A stretch of DNA of 64,000 nt from CALMEH01 sp031409875 (GTDB lineage Bacteria > Acidobacteriota > Blastocatellia > Pyrinomonadales > Pyrinomonadaceae). The stretch spans positions 51,447 to 115,446 of the forward strand of contig JANNYB010000077.1 of NCBI GenBank assembly GCA_031409875.1, read 5' to 3'. The position numbers were made by a program, and so were the translations under genes. This document shows, in pieces, positions 26,594 through 35,453 of this stretch (its first letter is position 1; every line of letters begins with the position of its first letter). The notes beneath the pieces were generated by a model. It was not told where the DNA came from and made no database searches. It worked only from the letters and a program-made list of their open reading frames with translations.

Positions 26594-27442
26594 ATGGCAC
26601 CATCGGCTCAACAAACACAAGAAACGTCAAATTTTGAGATACTTTATTCGGTAGATTCCGAGGCTTCCGCATCCGCTAAACTGCTTCAGATTGTTCGCGG
26701 CTACAAAAGCACTTCCAAAGTTGCGGACATCAATATTTACGGTTATATCAATACCGAATCGCAGATGAACAGCGTTATCGAAAAAAGAGAACGTGCGGCA
26801 ATGCAAACGCGATTTGGTAATCTGCGAAACTATCTGATTCAAATGGGCGTGCCGAATGATAGCATTTACATTGGCGGAGTCGCATATTCAAGTAATTGGG
26901 GCGGACAAATACATATTTCGGTCAAAGAATTAAATATAAATTCAGGTATTCTGCCGCCATATACGCCGACAATTCCGACCAATCCGCAAACGCCTTCCGG
27001 TGCAAAAGAACAATGGATTGATGCCGACGGCTCGGTGAAAAAAGACGTGCTGAAAGGCGAATTGGCATTGGAAGTCGAATTGACTTTCAAGGAAGGCGGA
27101 ATTTTCAAAACCAAACCGCCGATCAGCGTCAAAGCCAGCGTCAAAGAAACCGGCGCAGTCGAACTCGGCGCGGAATGGACGGCGATTGAAGAAGAAATTA
27201 AAAAGAAAGCCTTCTGGGGCGCGATTTCGGAAGTAAAATTCAAGGTTTCGGGCGAAGCAACCGTTGGATTTAAAATAGACGGGAAACAACTCCACACGGA
27301 AGTCAACGCCGCACTCAAAGCATCTTTGTCGGCAGTTTTGATAATCCCGAAAACCTCGATAAAAATTCCGGTCGAAGTCGCAATCGGTGTCGGCATCAAC
27401 GGCGAACCTGTCGTCGGACTGCAAACTACTTATAAATGGTAA
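26594..27442 (+). CDS. Leaderless OmpA-like domain protein
   Basis: 282 residues without a signal peptide. Residues ~10-115 read as an OmpA-like peptidoglycan-associated fold: ILYSVDSEASASAKLLQIVRG, VADINIYGYINTE, ERAAMQTRFGNLRNYLIQMGV, IYIGGV. A Pro/Thr linker (LPPYTPTIPTNPQTPSG) follows. The C-terminal half is alternating strands (GELALEVELTFKEGG, FKVSGEATVGFKIDG, VAIGVGINGEPVVGLQTTYKW) and looks like a small beta-sandwich or barrel. The lack of an export signal is odd for OmpA-like domains. A terminator follows it. Function unknown. Confidence 0.72.
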   Translation: MAPSAQQTQETSNFEILYSVDSEASASAKLLQIVRGYKSTSKVADINIYGYINTESQMNSVIEKRERAAMQTRFGNLRNYLIQMGVPNDSIYIGGVAYSSNWGGQIHISVKELNINSGILPPYTPTIPTNPQTPSGAKEQWIDADGSVKKDVLKGELALEVELTFKEGGIFKTKPPISVKASVKETGAVELGAEWTAIEEEIKKKAFWGAISEVKFKVSGEATVGFKIDGKQLHTEVNAALKASLSAVLIIPKTSIKIPVEVAIGVGINGEPVVGLQTTYKW

Positions 27443-27455
27443 ATTAGTTTAAGTC

Positions 27456-27500
27456 AAAAAAAAACGGTAGAAAGCGAAAATGCTTTACTACCGTTTTTTT
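27456..27500. terminator. Bidirectional intrinsic terminator
   Basis: ACGGTAG and AAAGC pair with GCTTT and CTACCGT around a short loop, flanked by an A-run on one side and a T-run on the other. It lies between the convergent genes ending at 27442 and 27579. Confidence 0.9.
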
Positions 27501-27578
27501 TGCATGACCTGTTAATAAAATCTCTCGCCGGAGTTAAACAACCTTGCCAAATAAAAATCTCGCGCGGCATAAATGAAA

Positions 27579-28181
27579 TTATTCGACCGAGTTTTGTTCT
27601 TCAAGTCGTTTTTCGTATTCGATAAAATGCGAAGTCTGAAAGACATTTGCGGCATTTTGTTTGTAAAGATTGGCAGTCTCGACGAATTTTTTCACGTTAT
27701 CAGCGTCCTTAAAAAACTTCTTCGGAATGATGAAATAATTCCACATTAAATTGCCTATCCACAAAAAACTTTCGGTTTCTTTGATTTCGCCTATTGCCTT
27801 CCACGAATATCGTGCAGTCGCATTCGGAGTTATTTCAATCATTTCCTTTTCCGTCAAAATAACCCAATGCTCACAAAACAATCCGCCCTCTAATTCTTTC
27901 TCTACTTTGTTTGCTACCCGTTTAAAAATCAGTTTATAAATTGTCAAACTCAATATAAATGCACAAAAAACTAAAATAACACGAACAAAAAACCCTATTG
28001 CTACTGATTTGAAATCTGCTAAATTGCCAAAAAGTAAAGCGTAAATTATGTCTGCGAGAATAAACACAAAGAACATAACTTGAAAAAGAATGACTGTCGG
28101 ATCGTTAGGTTTCGGCGGAGGATTTTCTCCGCCAAATTGGTAATAGTCTTCAGGTTTTAATTCGTATTTTATTTCCATCAT
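27579..28181 (-). CDS. YcxB-like membrane protein
   Basis: ~200 residues starting MMEIKYELKPEDYYQF. Two membrane helices (ILFQVMFFVFILADIIYALL, FFVRVILVFCAFILSLTIY) precede a C-terminal soluble region with YSWKAIGEIKETESFLWI and FIIPKKFF, the YcxB-type PH-like motif. A longer start at 28211 would overlap rimO; 28181 leaves 13 bases. It is downstream of rimO on the same strand and may be co-transcribed. Role unknown. Confidence 0.82.
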   Translation of the reverse strand: MMEIKYELKPEDYYQFGGENPPPKPNDPTVILFQVMFFVFILADIIYALLFGNLADFKSVAIGFFVRVILVFCAFILSLTIYKLIFKRVANKVEKELEGGLFCEHWVILTEKEMIEITPNATARYSWKAIGEIKETESFLWIGNLMWNYFIIPKKFFKDADNVKKFVETANLYKQNAANVFQTSHFIEYEKRLEEQNSVE

Positions 28182-28194
28182 TGTTTTAAGAATT

Positions 28195-29544
28195 TTAAAC
28201 AATCTCGCCAATCAAATCATATTCGTGTGCTTCCGTAATTTTTACATTGTAGATTTCGCCAATTTTCGGCTCTAAGTTTTCGGGCATATCGTTTATTAAA
28301 ATGTAACCGTCAATTTCCTGTGCTTGACCTTCCAAACGTCCTTGGAAAAGCAAATCTGATTCTTGCGATAAACCTTCAAATAAGACTTTGTGAACTTTGC
28401 CGATTTTGGCTTTGTTTTTGCGTTTGGAGATTTTGGCTTGTTCTTTCATTAAAGTCGTGCGGCGGCGTTTCATTGTTTTTGCGTCAACTTTGTTCGGCAA
28501 ATCAAACGCCGGAGTTCCTTCTTCATCGGAATATGTGAAAACGCCGACGTTATCGAATTCGCAGTTTTTGACAAACGTCATCAATTCTCCGAAATCTTCT
28601 TCGGTTTCACCCGGAAAACCTGTGATAAATGTTGTCCGAATCGTAATATTCGGGACTTTTTCGCGCACACGGCGGATTAATTTCTCCAAACTTTCACGAG
28701 TTCCGCCGCGTTTCATCAATTTCAAAACATTGCGCGAACCGTGTTGAAGCGGCATATCGAGATACTTGACGGCTTTTTCGGTTTCGGCAATCGCTAATAA
28801 AAAAGCGTCGGAAATGTGCGTCGGATACGCATACATCACGCGAATCCATTCTAAATCTTCGATTTCGCCGAGTGCGCGAATCAGTTTTGCTAAAGCGTCA
28901 ACTTCGCCTAAATCTTCGCCGAAACGCGACGAATCTTGCGCGATTAAAACAACTTCTTTCACGCCTTGTTTTGCCAAATCTTCGGCTTCTTTCAAAATCG
29001 AACCAAATCGGCGCGAACGAAACGAGCCGCGCATTGCAGGAATCGAACAAAACGCGCACGGACGATCACAACCTTCGGCAATTTTGATAAAAGCCGTGTG
29101 CGATTCGGTGGCACGATACCGCGGCGAGTCGAAATCGTAAAGATAAGTCGCGGTTTTATTGCCGATTGGCAACAACGGAAGTTCGCGGAAATTTTTCGTG
29201 CGATCTGCCGCGTCTAAAATTCGATTTATTTCGTTTGTCCCGATAAATGCGTCAACGTCCGGCAATTCCTTCATCAAATCGTCGCGGTAACGCTCGACCA
29301 AACAACCTGCAACGACAATTCTTTTCGCTTTTCCTTCGCTTTTCCACGAAGTCGCTTCTAAAATCGCGTCAATAGATTCTTTTTTCGCCGATTCGATAAA
29401 ACCGCAAGTATTTACGACAACCGTATCCGCTTCTTCGGCGTTATTCGTAATTTCGTAACCGGCTTCTTTTAATTGTCCCATCATCACTTCCGAATCAACC
29501 AGATTCTTTGGGCAACCGAGACTGACAAATCCTACTTTTTTCAT
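28195..29544 (-). CDS. rimO: Ribosomal protein S12 methylthiotransferase
   Basis: Radical-SAM enzyme that adds a methylthio group to the conserved aspartate of ribosomal protein S12. The N-terminal cluster cysteines are C11 (SLGCPKN), C47 (NTCGFI) and C81 (AGCLVE); the radical-SAM CxxxCxxC is C159, C163, C166 in EGCDRPCAFCSIPAMRG. ALMKRGG-like and TRAM-domain sequence end the protein. VGFVSLGCPKNLVDSE separates it from MiaB. Length 449 is normal. Confidence 0.96.
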   Translation of the reverse strand: MKKVGFVSLGCPKNLVDSEVMMGQLKEAGYEITNNAEEADTVVVNTCGFIESAKKESIDAILEATSWKSEGKAKRIVVAGCLVERYRDDLMKELPDVDAFIGTNEINRILDAADRTKNFRELPLLPIGNKTATYLYDFDSPRYRATESHTAFIKIAEGCDRPCAFCSIPAMRGSFRSRRFGSILKEAEDLAKQGVKEVVLIAQDSSRFGEDLGEVDALAKLIRALGEIEDLEWIRVMYAYPTHISDAFLLAIAETEKAVKYLDMPLQHGSRNVLKLMKRGGTRESLEKLIRRVREKVPNITIRTTFITGFPGETEEDFGELMTFVKNCEFDNVGVFTYSDEEGTPAFDLPNKVDAKTMKRRRTTLMKEQAKISKRKNKAKIGKVHKVLFEGLSQESDLLFQGRLEGQAQEIDGYILINDMPENLEPKIGEIYNVKITEAHEYDLIGEIV

Positions 29545-29654
29545 AAAACAAAAATAAACATTTAGATTATCATAAATTAACTATTTTCGCCTTGATATTA
29601 CTCCGGTGTTTTATTAGAATTTTGGAAATAACTAAATCATCCAACAATTAAATT

Positions 29655-30062
29655 ATGAAAACAAAAATTAACTCCATCATTGCTATCGGAATTTTAGTAT
29701 TCATTGCGATGGCTTGTAACGCAAGTTTTACGACTGCCAATATCAGCAGTTTTAACTTTGGCAAAAACGAAAAAGGCGAACCTTCAACGACGAGCTTTAA
29801 TGAAGGCGATAAAGTCTATTGCGTGGCGACTCTTTCGGGCGTAATGGGCAAATATAAAGTCCGTTTCAAGGTTGAGCCTTCCAGCGGTTCACCGATGACC
29901 AAAGATGTAGATATGCCCGGCGACGGCACGGCTTATTTAGAAATTTCCAATGTCGCGGGCGGCGAATATAAAGCCGAAGCCGCACTTTTAGACGAATCAG
30001 GCAAAGAAGTTGACAAAAAATCCGGCACTTTCAGCGTCAAAGGCGGAGAGACGGAAAAGTAA
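29655..30062 (+). CDS. Putative lipoprotein, unknown function
   Basis: 135 residues; a lipoprotein signal ends at the lipobox IAMAC (Cys ~21). The mature domain is strand-rich: GDKVYCVATLSGVMGKYKVRFKV, DMPGDGTAYLEISNVAGGEYKAEAALLDESGKEV, an immunoglobulin-like sandwich as in many small surface lipoproteins. Its 3' end runs into a short AGTAAAA repeat that pairs with the heptamer array next to argB. Confidence 0.78.
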   Translation: MKTKINSIIAIGILVFIAMACNASFTTANISSFNFGKNEKGEPSTTSFNEGDKVYCVATLSGVMGKYKVRFKVEPSSGSPMTKDVDMPGDGTAYLEISNVAGGEYKAEAALLDESGKEVDKKSGTFSVKGGETEK

Positions 30063-30223
30063 AAAGTAAAAAATTAAGAAGCGTCCTGCGTTAAATAAAA
30101 TTTATCGTTCGACGCTTTTTTTACTTTTTACTTTTTACTTTTTACTTTTTACTTTTTACTTTTTACTTTTTACTTTTTACTTTTTACTTTTTACTTTTTA
30201 CTTTTTACTTTTTACTTTTTACT
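30054..30223. repeat. Heptanucleotide tandem array with inverted partner
   Basis: From 30121 to 30223 the word TTACTTT is repeated about 15 times without interruption. A short reverse-complement partner (AGTAAAA words, 30054-30075) and a GAAGCGTC/GACGCTT pair lie to its left, making a hairpin with a very long right arm. The array ends inside the last codons of argB (LSKK, stop 30212). It is slippage-prone, so its length probably varies. Confidence 0.9.
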
Positions 30224-31102
30224 TAACATGGTGCCTTCGCCGTCGTCTGTAAAAACTTCGGAAAGAAGCGCGTTGCGTTTCGTTCCGCTGATAATATGCG
30301 CCGATTTTACGCCGCGATTTAACAAATTAATAATTGATTGCAGTTTCGGAATCATTCCGCCTGTGGCTTTTCCGCTCGTAATTAATTCTTCAGCTTCCGC
30401 GACTGTGAGATGTGAAATTTTTGTTTCGGATTTGTCGGCTTCGAGATAAATTCCGTTGACATCGCTCAATAAAATCAACTTTTCAGCCTTTAATTGCGCG
30501 GCGATTTCCGAAGCAATCGTGTCGGCGTTGATATTAAAAATCCTTCCATCGTCATCTGCGCCAAGCGATGAAACAATCGGCAAATAATCGTTATCTAAAA
30601 GCAATTGCAAAAGTTCGGCGTTGATTTGCAAAATATCGCCGACATTACCGAAATCAACCGTTTCATTCAAGCCGGTATGCCGATTTAGAATCTCTTTCGG
30701 CGGACGTTTTTTCGCGTGAACAATATTGCCGTCAATTCCCGAAAGTCCGACCGCCGAAGTTCCGCGCTGACGCAAAGCCGCGAGAATTTCCGTGTTAATT
30801 TTGCCCGCAAAAATCATCTTCGCAAGTTCCAAAGTTTCGTCATTCGTTACGCGCCGACCGTCAATTACGGTTTGCGTAACGCCAAGTTTTTGTGCCAATT
30901 CCGTAAGTTGTTTGCCGCCGCCGTGAATCACGCAAACTTTGATTCCAACTTGATGAATCAGCGCAAGTTCTTCTGCCAAAGACGCGAGATTTTCTTTATC
31001 TTCCGTAACTTTTCCCGAAAATTTGACGACAAAAGTTTTGCCTTTGAATTTTTGAATATAAGGCAGAGCTTCGCGCAATAAATCTAATTTTGATTGAACC
31101 AT
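30212..31102 (-). CDS. argB: Acetylglutamate kinase
   Basis: Phosphorylates N-acetylglutamate, the second step of arginine synthesis. KFSGKVTEDKENL and CVIHGGGKQLTELAQKLG are the nucleotide-binding motifs; DVNGIYLEADKSETKISHLT and GKATGGMIPKLQSIINLLNRG are typical of the C-terminal half. Length 296. It is downstream of the acylornithine carbamoyltransferase on the same strand, separated by an inverted repeat. Its final two lysines are encoded by the heptamer array. Confidence 0.96.
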   Translation of the reverse strand: MVQSKLDLLREALPYIQKFKGKTFVVKFSGKVTEDKENLASLAEELALIHQVGIKVCVIHGGGKQLTELAQKLGVTQTVIDGRRVTNDETLELAKMIFAGKINTEILAALRQRGTSAVGLSGIDGNIVHAKKRPPKEILNRHTGLNETVDFGNVGDILQINAELLQLLLDNDYLPIVSSLGADDDGRIFNINADTIASEIAAQLKAEKLILLSDVNGIYLEADKSETKISHLTVAEAEELITSGKATGGMIPKLQSIINLLNRGVKSAHIISGTKRNALLSEVFTDDGEGTMLSKK

Positions 31103-31110
31103 TTTTTATA

Positions 31111-31185
31111 TTGCCTGCGAAACATACGAAAAGAACGAAAGTTTTTGATTCTTTATTTCGTTTTTTTCGTGTGTTTCGCAGGCAA
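31111..31185. repeat. Inverted repeat of ACGAAA words
   Basis: 30-bp arms 31111-31140 and 31156-31185 with two mismatches, starting TTGCCTGCGAAACA. It lies between the two arginine genes on the minus strand, so it would be transcribed if they form an operon. Confidence 0.88.
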
Positions 31186-31191
31186 AAGATT

Positions 31192-32193
31192 TTATTTTAT
31201 CAATTTAGCCATAATCGCTTTCTGAACGTGCAGACGATTTTCGGCTTCGTCCACAACGACCGAATTTGCCGAATCAATGACCGAATCCGTAACAATCACA
31301 TTTCGCCGAACCGGAAGACAGTGCATAAAAATCGCGTCGTTTGTGCGCGACATTTTCGCTTCGTCAACAATCCATTTTCCGCGATAAATTTCACGTTCTC
31401 GAACGTCTTGATTTAAATTTCCGTAATGATGAAAACTTCCCCAACTCTTAGCGTAAACGACTTCGACATCATCAAAAGCCTGATCAATTCGATTTACAAT
31501 TTCCAGACTTCCGCCGTTTTCTTTCGCTTGATTTTCGATTTCTGTCAAAAGTTCCGCGTCTAATTCGTAACCTTTCGGATGTGCAATCCGCAAATCGTGT
31601 CCGAATTGCGCCGACGCAAGCGCAAACGAATTCGGCACCGCCATCGGCAAAGGTTTCGGATGAAACGCCCACGTCAGCAAAACTTTTTTCTTGCGCTTGC
31701 CAAGTTTTTCACGAATCGTCATCATATCAGCCATTGATTGACACGGATGATGCATCGCCGATTCGAGATTGATAATCGGTTTCGACGCATATCGTTCAAA
31801 CGCCGACAAAATCGGCTCGGTTCGCTCCAAATTCCAATCCTTCAACTCCGCAAAAGTCCGCACGCCAATCGCCGAAACATATCTTTCCAAAACGCGCACA
31901 AACTCCGCCAAATGCTCGGTTTTATCCGAATCCATCACAATTCCGTCCCGATGCTCCAGCGTCCAACTCGTTCCGCCCGGCTCCAAAATAACCGAATTTC
32001 CGCCAAGTTCATAAATTCCAACCTGCATCGAAGCGCGTGTTCTCAGCGAAGGATTAAAAAACACGAGCGCAACCGATTTGTCACTCAAAGGTTTATCGTT
32101 AGTTTGTTCATTTTTATATTTCAACGCGGACTCAATAATTTCTTCGAGTTCAGCGCGTGAAAAATCAGATGTTTTTAGAAAATTATTTATCAT
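31192..32193 (-). CDS. N-acetyl- or N-succinylornithine carbamoyltransferase
   Basis: Carbamoylates an acylated ornithine in the variant arginine pathway. SLRTR at residues 49-53 (FFNPSLRTRASMQVG) binds carbamoyl phosphate, HPCQ is at 149-152, and MHCLPVRRNVIVTD near the C-terminus completes the site. LLTWAFHPKPLPMAVPNS resembles the acetyl/succinyl group, not classical ArgF, which has a different SMG-type loop. Acetyl versus succinyl specificity depends on one or two loop residues I cannot place with confidence. Overlaps the DUF2695 gene by 11 bases. Confidence 0.88.
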   Translation of the reverse strand: MINNFLKTSDFSRAELEEIIESALKYKNEQTNDKPLSDKSVALVFFNPSLRTRASMQVGIYELGGNSVILEPGGTSWTLEHRDGIVMDSDKTEHLAEFVRVLERYVSAIGVRTFAELKDWNLERTEPILSAFERYASKPIINLESAMHHPCQSMADMMTIREKLGKRKKKVLLTWAFHPKPLPMAVPNSFALASAQFGHDLRIAHPKGYELDAELLTEIENQAKENGGSLEIVNRIDQAFDDVEVVYAKSWGSFHHYGNLNQDVREREIYRGKWIVDEAKMSRTNDAIFMHCLPVRRNVIVTDSVIDSANSVVVDEAENRLHVQKAIMAKLIK

Positions 32194-32479
32194 TTATTTC
32201 ACTTTCGACATTTGCTAAAACTTCGCAATCACAATAACCTCCATTATTTCTTAACCATTCGATAAAATCATCTTTCGGCAGATTATTTTGTTCAGTAAAT
32301 TGCAACGTAATTTTTTGCGTGTCATCGCAATCATTTTCAGCTAATTTAAAATCAAGAAAATCAAAACAATTTTGAAGCATTTCCAGTGAAATTGAAAGAG
32401 AATCTAAAATTTTATCTCTTTCTTTTTGTTTTATTAATCGCTTAATTTTCTTTCGTTTTTCTTTTTCAGTTTTGTCCAT
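32183..32479 (-). CDS. DUF2695 family small protein
   Basis: 98 residues: a Lys-rich helix (KEKRKKIKRLIKQKERDKIL), a leucine-rich middle and the C-terminal WLRNNGGYCDCEVLANVES, the DUF2695 signature. The CDC motif might bind a metal. The 3' end overlaps the carbamoyltransferase start by 11 bases, so the two are probably translated together. No role is known for DUF2695; placement with arginine genes may be incidental. Confidence 0.85.
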   Translation of the reverse strand: MDKTEKEKRKKIKRLIKQKERDKILDSLSISLEMLQNCFDFLDFKLAENDCDDTQKITLQFTEQNNLPKDDFIEWLRNNGGYCDCEVLANVESEINDK

Positions 32480-32505
32480 TAACTCATTTCACGCGATTTA
32501 ATTTC

Positions 32506-32734
32506 AGCCCGATTTATCGGGTTTTCCGCGTTTCGCGGCAATTAGCCACGCTCATTTATGGCGTGGTCAAATGTCGGAAATCTGACAAAAGGGCGTTTTA
32601 ACGTCCTTGATTACGGCTTAAGCCAATTGAGAAAGCACGTTAAAACGCGCTGATAAATCAATCTTCAATTCAAACCACGCCATAAATAGCGTGGCTAATT
32701 GCCGCGAAACGCGGAAAGCCTCGTGAACGAGGCT
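32506..32734. repeat. Family B multi-hairpin element, copy 1
   Basis: Seven palindromic units in a symmetric row: GCCCGATTTATCGGGT, CCGCGTTTCGCGG, GCCACGCT..GGCGTGG, GGCGTTTTAACGT paired with ACGTTAAAACGCG across GGCTTAAGCC, CCACGCC..GCGTGGC, CCGCGAAACGCGG, GCCTCGTGAACGAGGC. It fills the 340-base gap between DUF2695 and the HAD gene. A second copy is at 38717-38949. Confidence 0.88.
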
Positions 32735-32819
32735 AAATTCAAAAAATCGTTTTAACGTAAATCATTAATTGATAAATCTTTTGTCTTTAGTGATTATTTC
32801 CAAAACTTAAACATCAAAA

Positions 32820-33485
32820 TCAATTTCCGTTTAATTGCTTCAAATCAAAATTCAATAAATCGCCGATTTTTTCAATTGTAATATCAGCCGCCGGATATTT
32901 GGCGATTTCTTTTTCGTCAAAGGCATAATGACCTTGACGCGGAAAAACTGTGGTTACTTTTTTGCCCCAGATTTCTTTGATTGCCGTTAGAATTCGGAGT
33001 TTGTCGTCAACCAAAACATAATGTTCTGCGGGATAACGGCGTTCGACATCGTGGAGTTCGTGTTCTTTGTGAATGTAAATCAAAATATTTCCTTCGACCG
33101 CTTCAAAAAGCCCTGAACGCTCAATTTTGCGCGGCTGAAAAACGACATCGCCGTCCGTTAAAATCACCACTTTACCGAATTGTTTGCAATGCTCCAAAAC
33201 GTCGAGCGAATTCGGAAAAAGCCGATTGGCAAAATGATAATTGACAAGATAAGTCGAAACCGTAAGTAAGTGTGAATCGTAAGGATTTTCAACGCGATAA
33301 CGCTGAAGCGCACCGAGATAATCAGCGTAACCGAGTTCTGAGCGCAGATTTTCAAAAATCTGCCAGTAATGATTACAGCGATCAATTCCGACCTCATTTT
33401 TCAAAAATTCCCGCAAATCTTTTGTAACACGGTCATTGTCGAGCAATGTATTATCAACATCAAAAAGAAAAACTATTTTGTCCAT
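32820..33485 (-). CDS. HAD-superfamily hydrolase
   Basis: 221 residues. Motif I FDVDNTLLDND gives nucleophile Asp9 and acid Asp11; VVILTDGDVVF is motif II and HYVLVDDKLRILTAIKE is motif III/IV with a DD pair. The helical cap region (RVTKDLREFLKNEVGIDRCN) is C1-type. Small-molecule phosphatase; substrate unknown. Shares strand but not obvious function with its neighbours. Confidence 0.88.
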   Translation of the reverse strand: MDKIVFLFDVDNTLLDNDRVTKDLREFLKNEVGIDRCNHYWQIFENLRSELGYADYLGALQRYRVENPYDSHLLTVSTYLVNYHFANRLFPNSLDVLEHCKQFGKVVILTDGDVVFQPRKIERSGLFEAVEGNILIYIHKEHELHDVERRYPAEHYVLVDDKLRILTAIKEIWGKKVTTVFPRQGHYAFDEKEIAKYPAADITIEKIGDLLNFDLKQLNGN

Positions 33486-33542
33486 AATTACTTCAAAATT
33501 TTAACACTTTCCGCGTTTATTTCCGACACATAAACATTAAAA

Positions 33543-34580
33543 TCAATTTCCGTCTGCGAGTAAATTTGCTTCGTTCAATTCGGCTTCGATTTCTTCAATT
33601 GTCGGCAAAGTGCCTTTTAAATTTTCGGGTAATTTTTCTAACCAATTCATTTCGGAAACGCCGATTGGACTTTGCATTTTACGCAACGCATATTCGGCGA
33701 TGAATTTATTTTTCGTCTTGCACAAAATCAAACCGATGGTTGGTTCGTCTTTTTCGTGTTTGAGCAAATCATCAACCGCCGACAAATAAAAATTCATTTT
33801 GCCCGCAAATTCCGGCTTAAATTTTCCCATCTTTAAATCAATCACGACAAACGAGCGCAATTTTAAGTGATAAAATAAAAGGTCAATATAGAAATCTTCG
33901 CCGCCGATTTCGAGATGATATTGGCTTCCGACAAACGCAAATCCGACACCTAATTCGAGCAAAAATTTCCGAATATTTTCAATCAGAGCTTTTTCCAAAT
34001 CGCGCTCGACCGCCGCATCGTGAAGCGTCAGAAAATCGAAATTATACGGGTCTTTCAAGAGTTGATTAGCCAAATCCGATTGCGGTTTCGGCAAAGTTAA
34101 TTCAAAATTCGTTACGGCTTTGCCTTGACGTTCGTAAAGTCTGCTTTCGATTTGCAAAACCAAAACATTCCGACTCCAACCGTTTTCAATCGTTTTTCGT
34201 ATATAAAATTCACGCTCTTCCGGCGTTTTGGCTTTGTCTAAAATACGAACATTGTGTCCCCAAGGAATTTGTCCAACAACCTGTTGGACAAATTCCTCAT
34301 CGGGATAATTTTCCGCAAAAGCTCTCATATACAATAAGTTAGCTCTTGAGAAACCTTTCATTTCAGGAAACGCGACGCGCAAATCTTTCGATAATTGTTC
34401 GATGACTTTTGCGCCCCAACCTTGTGCTTTTTGGCGTTCGAGAATCTCGCGCCCAATTTGCCAATAAAGCAAAACGAGTTCTCGATTAACAGCAAGCACG
34501 GCTTTAACTTGCGCTTTTGAAATCCTTTCTTTTAATGATTGCAGAAATTCTGCGTAATCTTTGGTTAATTCATTTGACAT
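33543..34580 (-). CDS. YhcG-type PDDEXK nuclease (DUF1016)
   Basis: 345 residues. The N-terminal DUF1016 helical domain has INREVVxxYWxIGxxI-like sequence (AVNRELVLLYWQIGREILERQ) and SRANLLYMRAFAE. The C-terminal PDDEXK domain has EDFYIDLLFYHLKLRSFVVIDLK with the D..E/D.K active-site pattern and GLILCKTKNKFIAEYAL. These proteins are found in restriction islands and alone. GGAATTTGTCCAACA and its complement form a perfect palindrome within the gene (34264-34296). Confidence 0.9.
   Translation of the reverse strand: MSNELTKDYAEFLQSLKERISKAQVKAVLAVNRELVLLYWQIGREILERQKAQGWGAKVIEQLSKDLRVAFPEMKGFSRANLLYMRAFAENYPDEEFVQQVVGQIPWGHNVRILDKAKTPEEREFYIRKTIENGWSRNVLVLQIESRLYERQGKAVTNFELTLPKPQSDLANQLLKDPYNFDFLTLHDAAVERDLEKALIENIRKFLLELGVGFAFVGSQYHLEIGGEDFYIDLLFYHLKLRSFVVIDLKMGKFKPEFAGKMNFYLSAVDDLLKHEKDEPTIGLILCKTKNKFIAEYALRKMQSPIGVSEMNWLEKLPENLKGTLPTIEEIEAELNEANLLADGN
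34264..34296. repeat. Perfect palindrome within the YhcG-type gene
   Basis: 15-bp arms (GGAATTTGTCCAACA and its exact complement) around the loop ACC. The coding frame reads EEFVQQVVGQIP, which still looks like family sequence. The perfect arms are longer than chance would suggest. Confidence 0.85.
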
Positions 34581-34598
34581 AGTTTGTTGAGGGAGTTT

Positions 34599-35453
34599 TT
34601 ATTTCATAAATTCTTTATCTTTTTCGCCGAGTTCGCCGATTTTTAGCATTAGAAAATCGCCGATTTCTTTGTGGGTGCGGAGTCGGTCGGATTTTTCGTA
34701 GAATTCTGTTAAATCAATTTGTTCGCCAAACCAAACTCTGACTTTTTCGCCGCCGGTCCAATTTCCTAAAACTTGTTTCGGCAAATCATTGCCTAAACCT
34801 GCGATGAAAACCGGAATTACTTGCGGACGCGCTTTTCTAATTACCGCGCCTGCGCCGGGTTGTGCGGGCAATAAATCATAAGGATTTTCGTCTAAATTTC
34901 GCTTTCCTTCAGGGTGAAATCCGATGACGTGCGCGTGTCCGTGCGTCGCAATTTGCACTAATCTTCGCAAAGAATATTTATCGAATTCGCGTTTGTCGGC
35001 TTCTTTTTCTTCGCGGAAAAACGGCGGATACATCGAAAACCAGCCCATCACGAAATTGACGAACCAGCCAAGCGGATTTGAATAAAAAAACTTGGCGCGG
35101 ACGGGGAAAAATAATTTTACGGGACGGCGCGTTTGGCGAAAAATCACGCTCGAAACGACATACATATCAAAAAACGAACGATGATTTGCCACGAGAAGCA
35201 GAGGTTTTTCCACATCTGCGTTTTCGACATTTTCGATACCGAAGACGTTCATCAAATTATATGTGCAGATTTTTATCCAAAGCGAACCGATATGCCGCTG
35301 GCAAAAAGTCCAGAGATTTTTCCACACGCCGAGATTCATCCGATGCGCCAGACGAAATCCGAGTTTTTCAGTTAAATTTAAAACCGCAATTTCTTCGGAT
35401 GCCGGTGTGATGATTTCCGCGCTTTGGTTTTTTAGTAACTCGTTTTCAGTCAT
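34599..35453 (-). CDS. 1-acyl-glycerol-3-phosphate acyltransferase family protein
   Basis: ~284 residues starting MTENELLKNQSAEI; a longer start at 35483 is possible. The HX4D motif is NHRSFFD and the glycerophosphate-binding block is FHPEGKRN; VKLFFPVRAKFFYSNPLGWF and VIPVFIAGLG fit PlsC enzymes. Acyl transfer to lysophosphatidate or a related acceptor at the inner membrane. Two bases short of a normal spacing to the nuclease gene; possibly one transcript. Confidence 0.9.
   Translation of the reverse strand: MTENELLKNQSAEIITPASEEIAVLNLTEKLGFRLAHRMNLGVWKNLWTFCQRHIGSLWIKICTYNLMNVFGIENVENADVEKPLLLVANHRSFFDMYVVSSVIFRQTRRPVKLFFPVRAKFFYSNPLGWFVNFVMGWFSMYPPFFREEKEADKREFDKYSLRRLVQIATHGHAHVIGFHPEGKRNLDENPYDLLPAQPGAGAVIRKARPQVIPVFIAGLGNDLPKQVLGNWTGGEKVRVWFGEQIDLTEFYEKSDRLRTHKEIGDFLMLKIGELGEKDKEFMK

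Noticed and set aside
30121..30223. Heptamer array as a CRISPR
   Set aside because: Units are contiguous 7-mers with no spacers. No CRISPR array was found anywhere in the window.
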